Shown one piece after another: positions 5,100-5,704 of a DNA stretch of 5,704 nucleotides (positions within the stretch are counted from its first letter, which is position 1; each line of letters begins with the position of its first letter). The DNA is taken from the NCBI GenBank assembly GCA_017501805.1, contig JAFVWG010000293.1, positions 1 through 5,704 of the forward strand, given 5' to 3'. This DNA comes from Oscillospiraceae bacterium. Its GTDB lineage: Bacteria > Bacillota > Clostridia > Oscillospirales > Oscillospiraceae. The position numbers were made by a program, and so were the translations under genes. A model generated the notes under the pieces. It ran no database searches, was not told the origin of the DNA, and saw only the letters and a list, made by a program, of their open reading frames with translations.

Positions 5100-5704
5100 A
5101 TGCAGCCAACCTTATGCACAAAATGTAATAAAAACGTAGCCGTGATCTTTATTACCAGAATCGAAAACGGCACGACCAAAAACGAGGGACTTTGCCTCAA
5201 ATGCGCCAAAGAACTGGGCATTCAGCCCGTTGACGATATGATGAAAAAAATGGGCATTTCCGATGACGATCTGGAAAACCTGACCGCAGAAATGTCCGAT
5301 ATGATGTCAAACGGCGGGCTTATGGGAATGCTCACGGGAAATGCCGAGCAGAGCGAGGAAGAGGGAGACGAGAGCGAGGAGACCGACAGTCAGACCGCGA
5401 CCTTCCCGTTCCTCAACAAGCTGTTCGGAAATTCCGGCGGTCAGCTTGCGCCGCAGCAGAACGGCGACAATGAGCGCAGCCGCGAAAAATCCAACGCTCC
5501 GAAAAACGGAAACAACAAGAAAAAGAAATTCCTCAGCGCCTACTGTCTCGACCTGACTGCGCGTGCGCGGGACGGAAAGCTCGACCGCATCGTCGGAAGA
5601 GATGTGGAGACGGAGCGTGTCGTGCAGATCCTCAACCGTCGGCAGAAGAACAATCCCTGCCTCATCGGTGAGCCCGGCGTCGGTAAGACGGCGATCGCCG
5701 AGGG
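5100..5704 (+). CDS. Clp protease ATP-binding subunit with N-terminal zinc finger, ClpE/ClpC-like (3'-truncated by window edge)
   Basis: This is the N-terminal 201 residues of a Clp/Hsp100 AAA+ unfoldase, which unfolds proteins and feeds them to the ClpP protease. A four-cysteine zinc finger comes first: C6-x2-C9 and C32-x2-C35, as in ClpE and McsA. A helical stretch (about 42-80) rich in Met and Asp follows, then an acidic linker (83-96, mostly Glu/Asp) and a polar, basic linker ending in KKKK (140-143). From 144 on is the start of the first AAA+ domain: the DLTARARDGKLDRIVGRD element (151-168), then Walker A GEPGVGKT (190-197). The two Clp_N repeats of ClpC, which bind adaptors such as MecA, are absent, so the architecture is closer to ClpE. 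The gene stays open to the last base, so the rest of AAA1, AAA2 and any ClpP-binding loop are not seen. It probably has its own promoter. Confidence 0.88.
   Translation, partial: MQPTLCTKCNKNVAVIFITRIENGTTKNEGLCLKCAKELGIQPVDDMMKKMGISDDDLENLTAEMSDMMSNGGLMGMLTGNAEQSEEEGDESEETDSQTATFPFLNKLFGNSGGQLAPQQNGDNERSREKSNAPKNGNNKKKKFLSAYCLDLTARARDGKLDRIVGRDVETERVVQILNRRQKNNPCLIGEPGVGKTAIAE

Noticed and set aside
5341..5556. Arg/Ser-rich + strand frame of 71 codons inside the Clp gene
   Set aside because: It is a shifted frame of the low-complexity linker. The Clp frame is continuous from 5100 to the window end with clear zinc-finger and Walker A motifs.
1..5704. Novel defence, mobile or CRISPR-like system
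   Set aside because: No direct repeats, transposase, integrase, toxin-antitoxin pair, RNA gene or phage gene was found. All genes are housekeeping types or a single uncharacterised membrane protein.

Overview
The window looks like ordinary chromosomal DNA from a Gram-positive anaerobe of the Bacillota, most likely class Clostridia (Oscillospiraceae/Ruminococcaceae-like). This rests on the gene order ecfA1-ecfA2-ecfT-truA, strong AGGAGG-type ribosome binding sites, use of GTG and TTG starts, a DUF5711-type membrane protein and a zinc-finger Clp ATPase. The DNA is fairly GC-rich, judged by eye as mid to upper 50s percent and not computed. All seven genes lie on the + strand. The taxonomic call is an inference from gene content; there is no rRNA or marker-gene evidence.

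Layout. Positions 1-550 hold the 3' part of a class I SAM-dependent methyltransferase of the RlmI/RlmK-like group, cut by the window edge. It overlaps the first of three genes for the energising module of a group II ECF transporter: ATPases ecfA1 (543-1394) and ecfA2 (1418-2281), and the transmembrane coupling protein ecfT (2278-3081). Then come truA (3097-3861), which makes tRNA pseudouridine 38-40, and a membrane-anchored DUF5711-like protein of unknown function (3851-5014). An 85-base intergenic gap (5015-5099) carries a plausible sigma-A promoter. It is followed by the 5' part of a Clp-family AAA+ unfoldase with an N-terminal four-cysteine zinc finger (5100 to the window end).

How the genes work together. 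From the methyltransferase to the DUF5711 gene, junctions are overlaps of 8, 4 and 11 bases or gaps of 23 and 15 bases. Each of these downstream genes has its own Shine-Dalgarno site, so the block is probably one transcript with translational coupling. EcfA1, EcfA2 and EcfT form the shared ATP-driven module that docks with substrate-binding S components for vitamins or metals; no S component is in the window, so these must be encoded elsewhere, as is usual for group II systems. TruA and the methyltransferase give the block an RNA-modification flavour. The Clp gene appears to be a separate transcription unit.

No mobile element, CRISPR array, RNA gene, prophage or new multi-gene system was seen. 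The points most worth a second look are the DUF5711 protein, the zinc-finger Clp ATPase with its charge-segregated linker and no visible CtsR or HrcA operator, the cysteine-rich second EcfT coupling motif, and the methyltransferase without an obvious catalytic cysteine.
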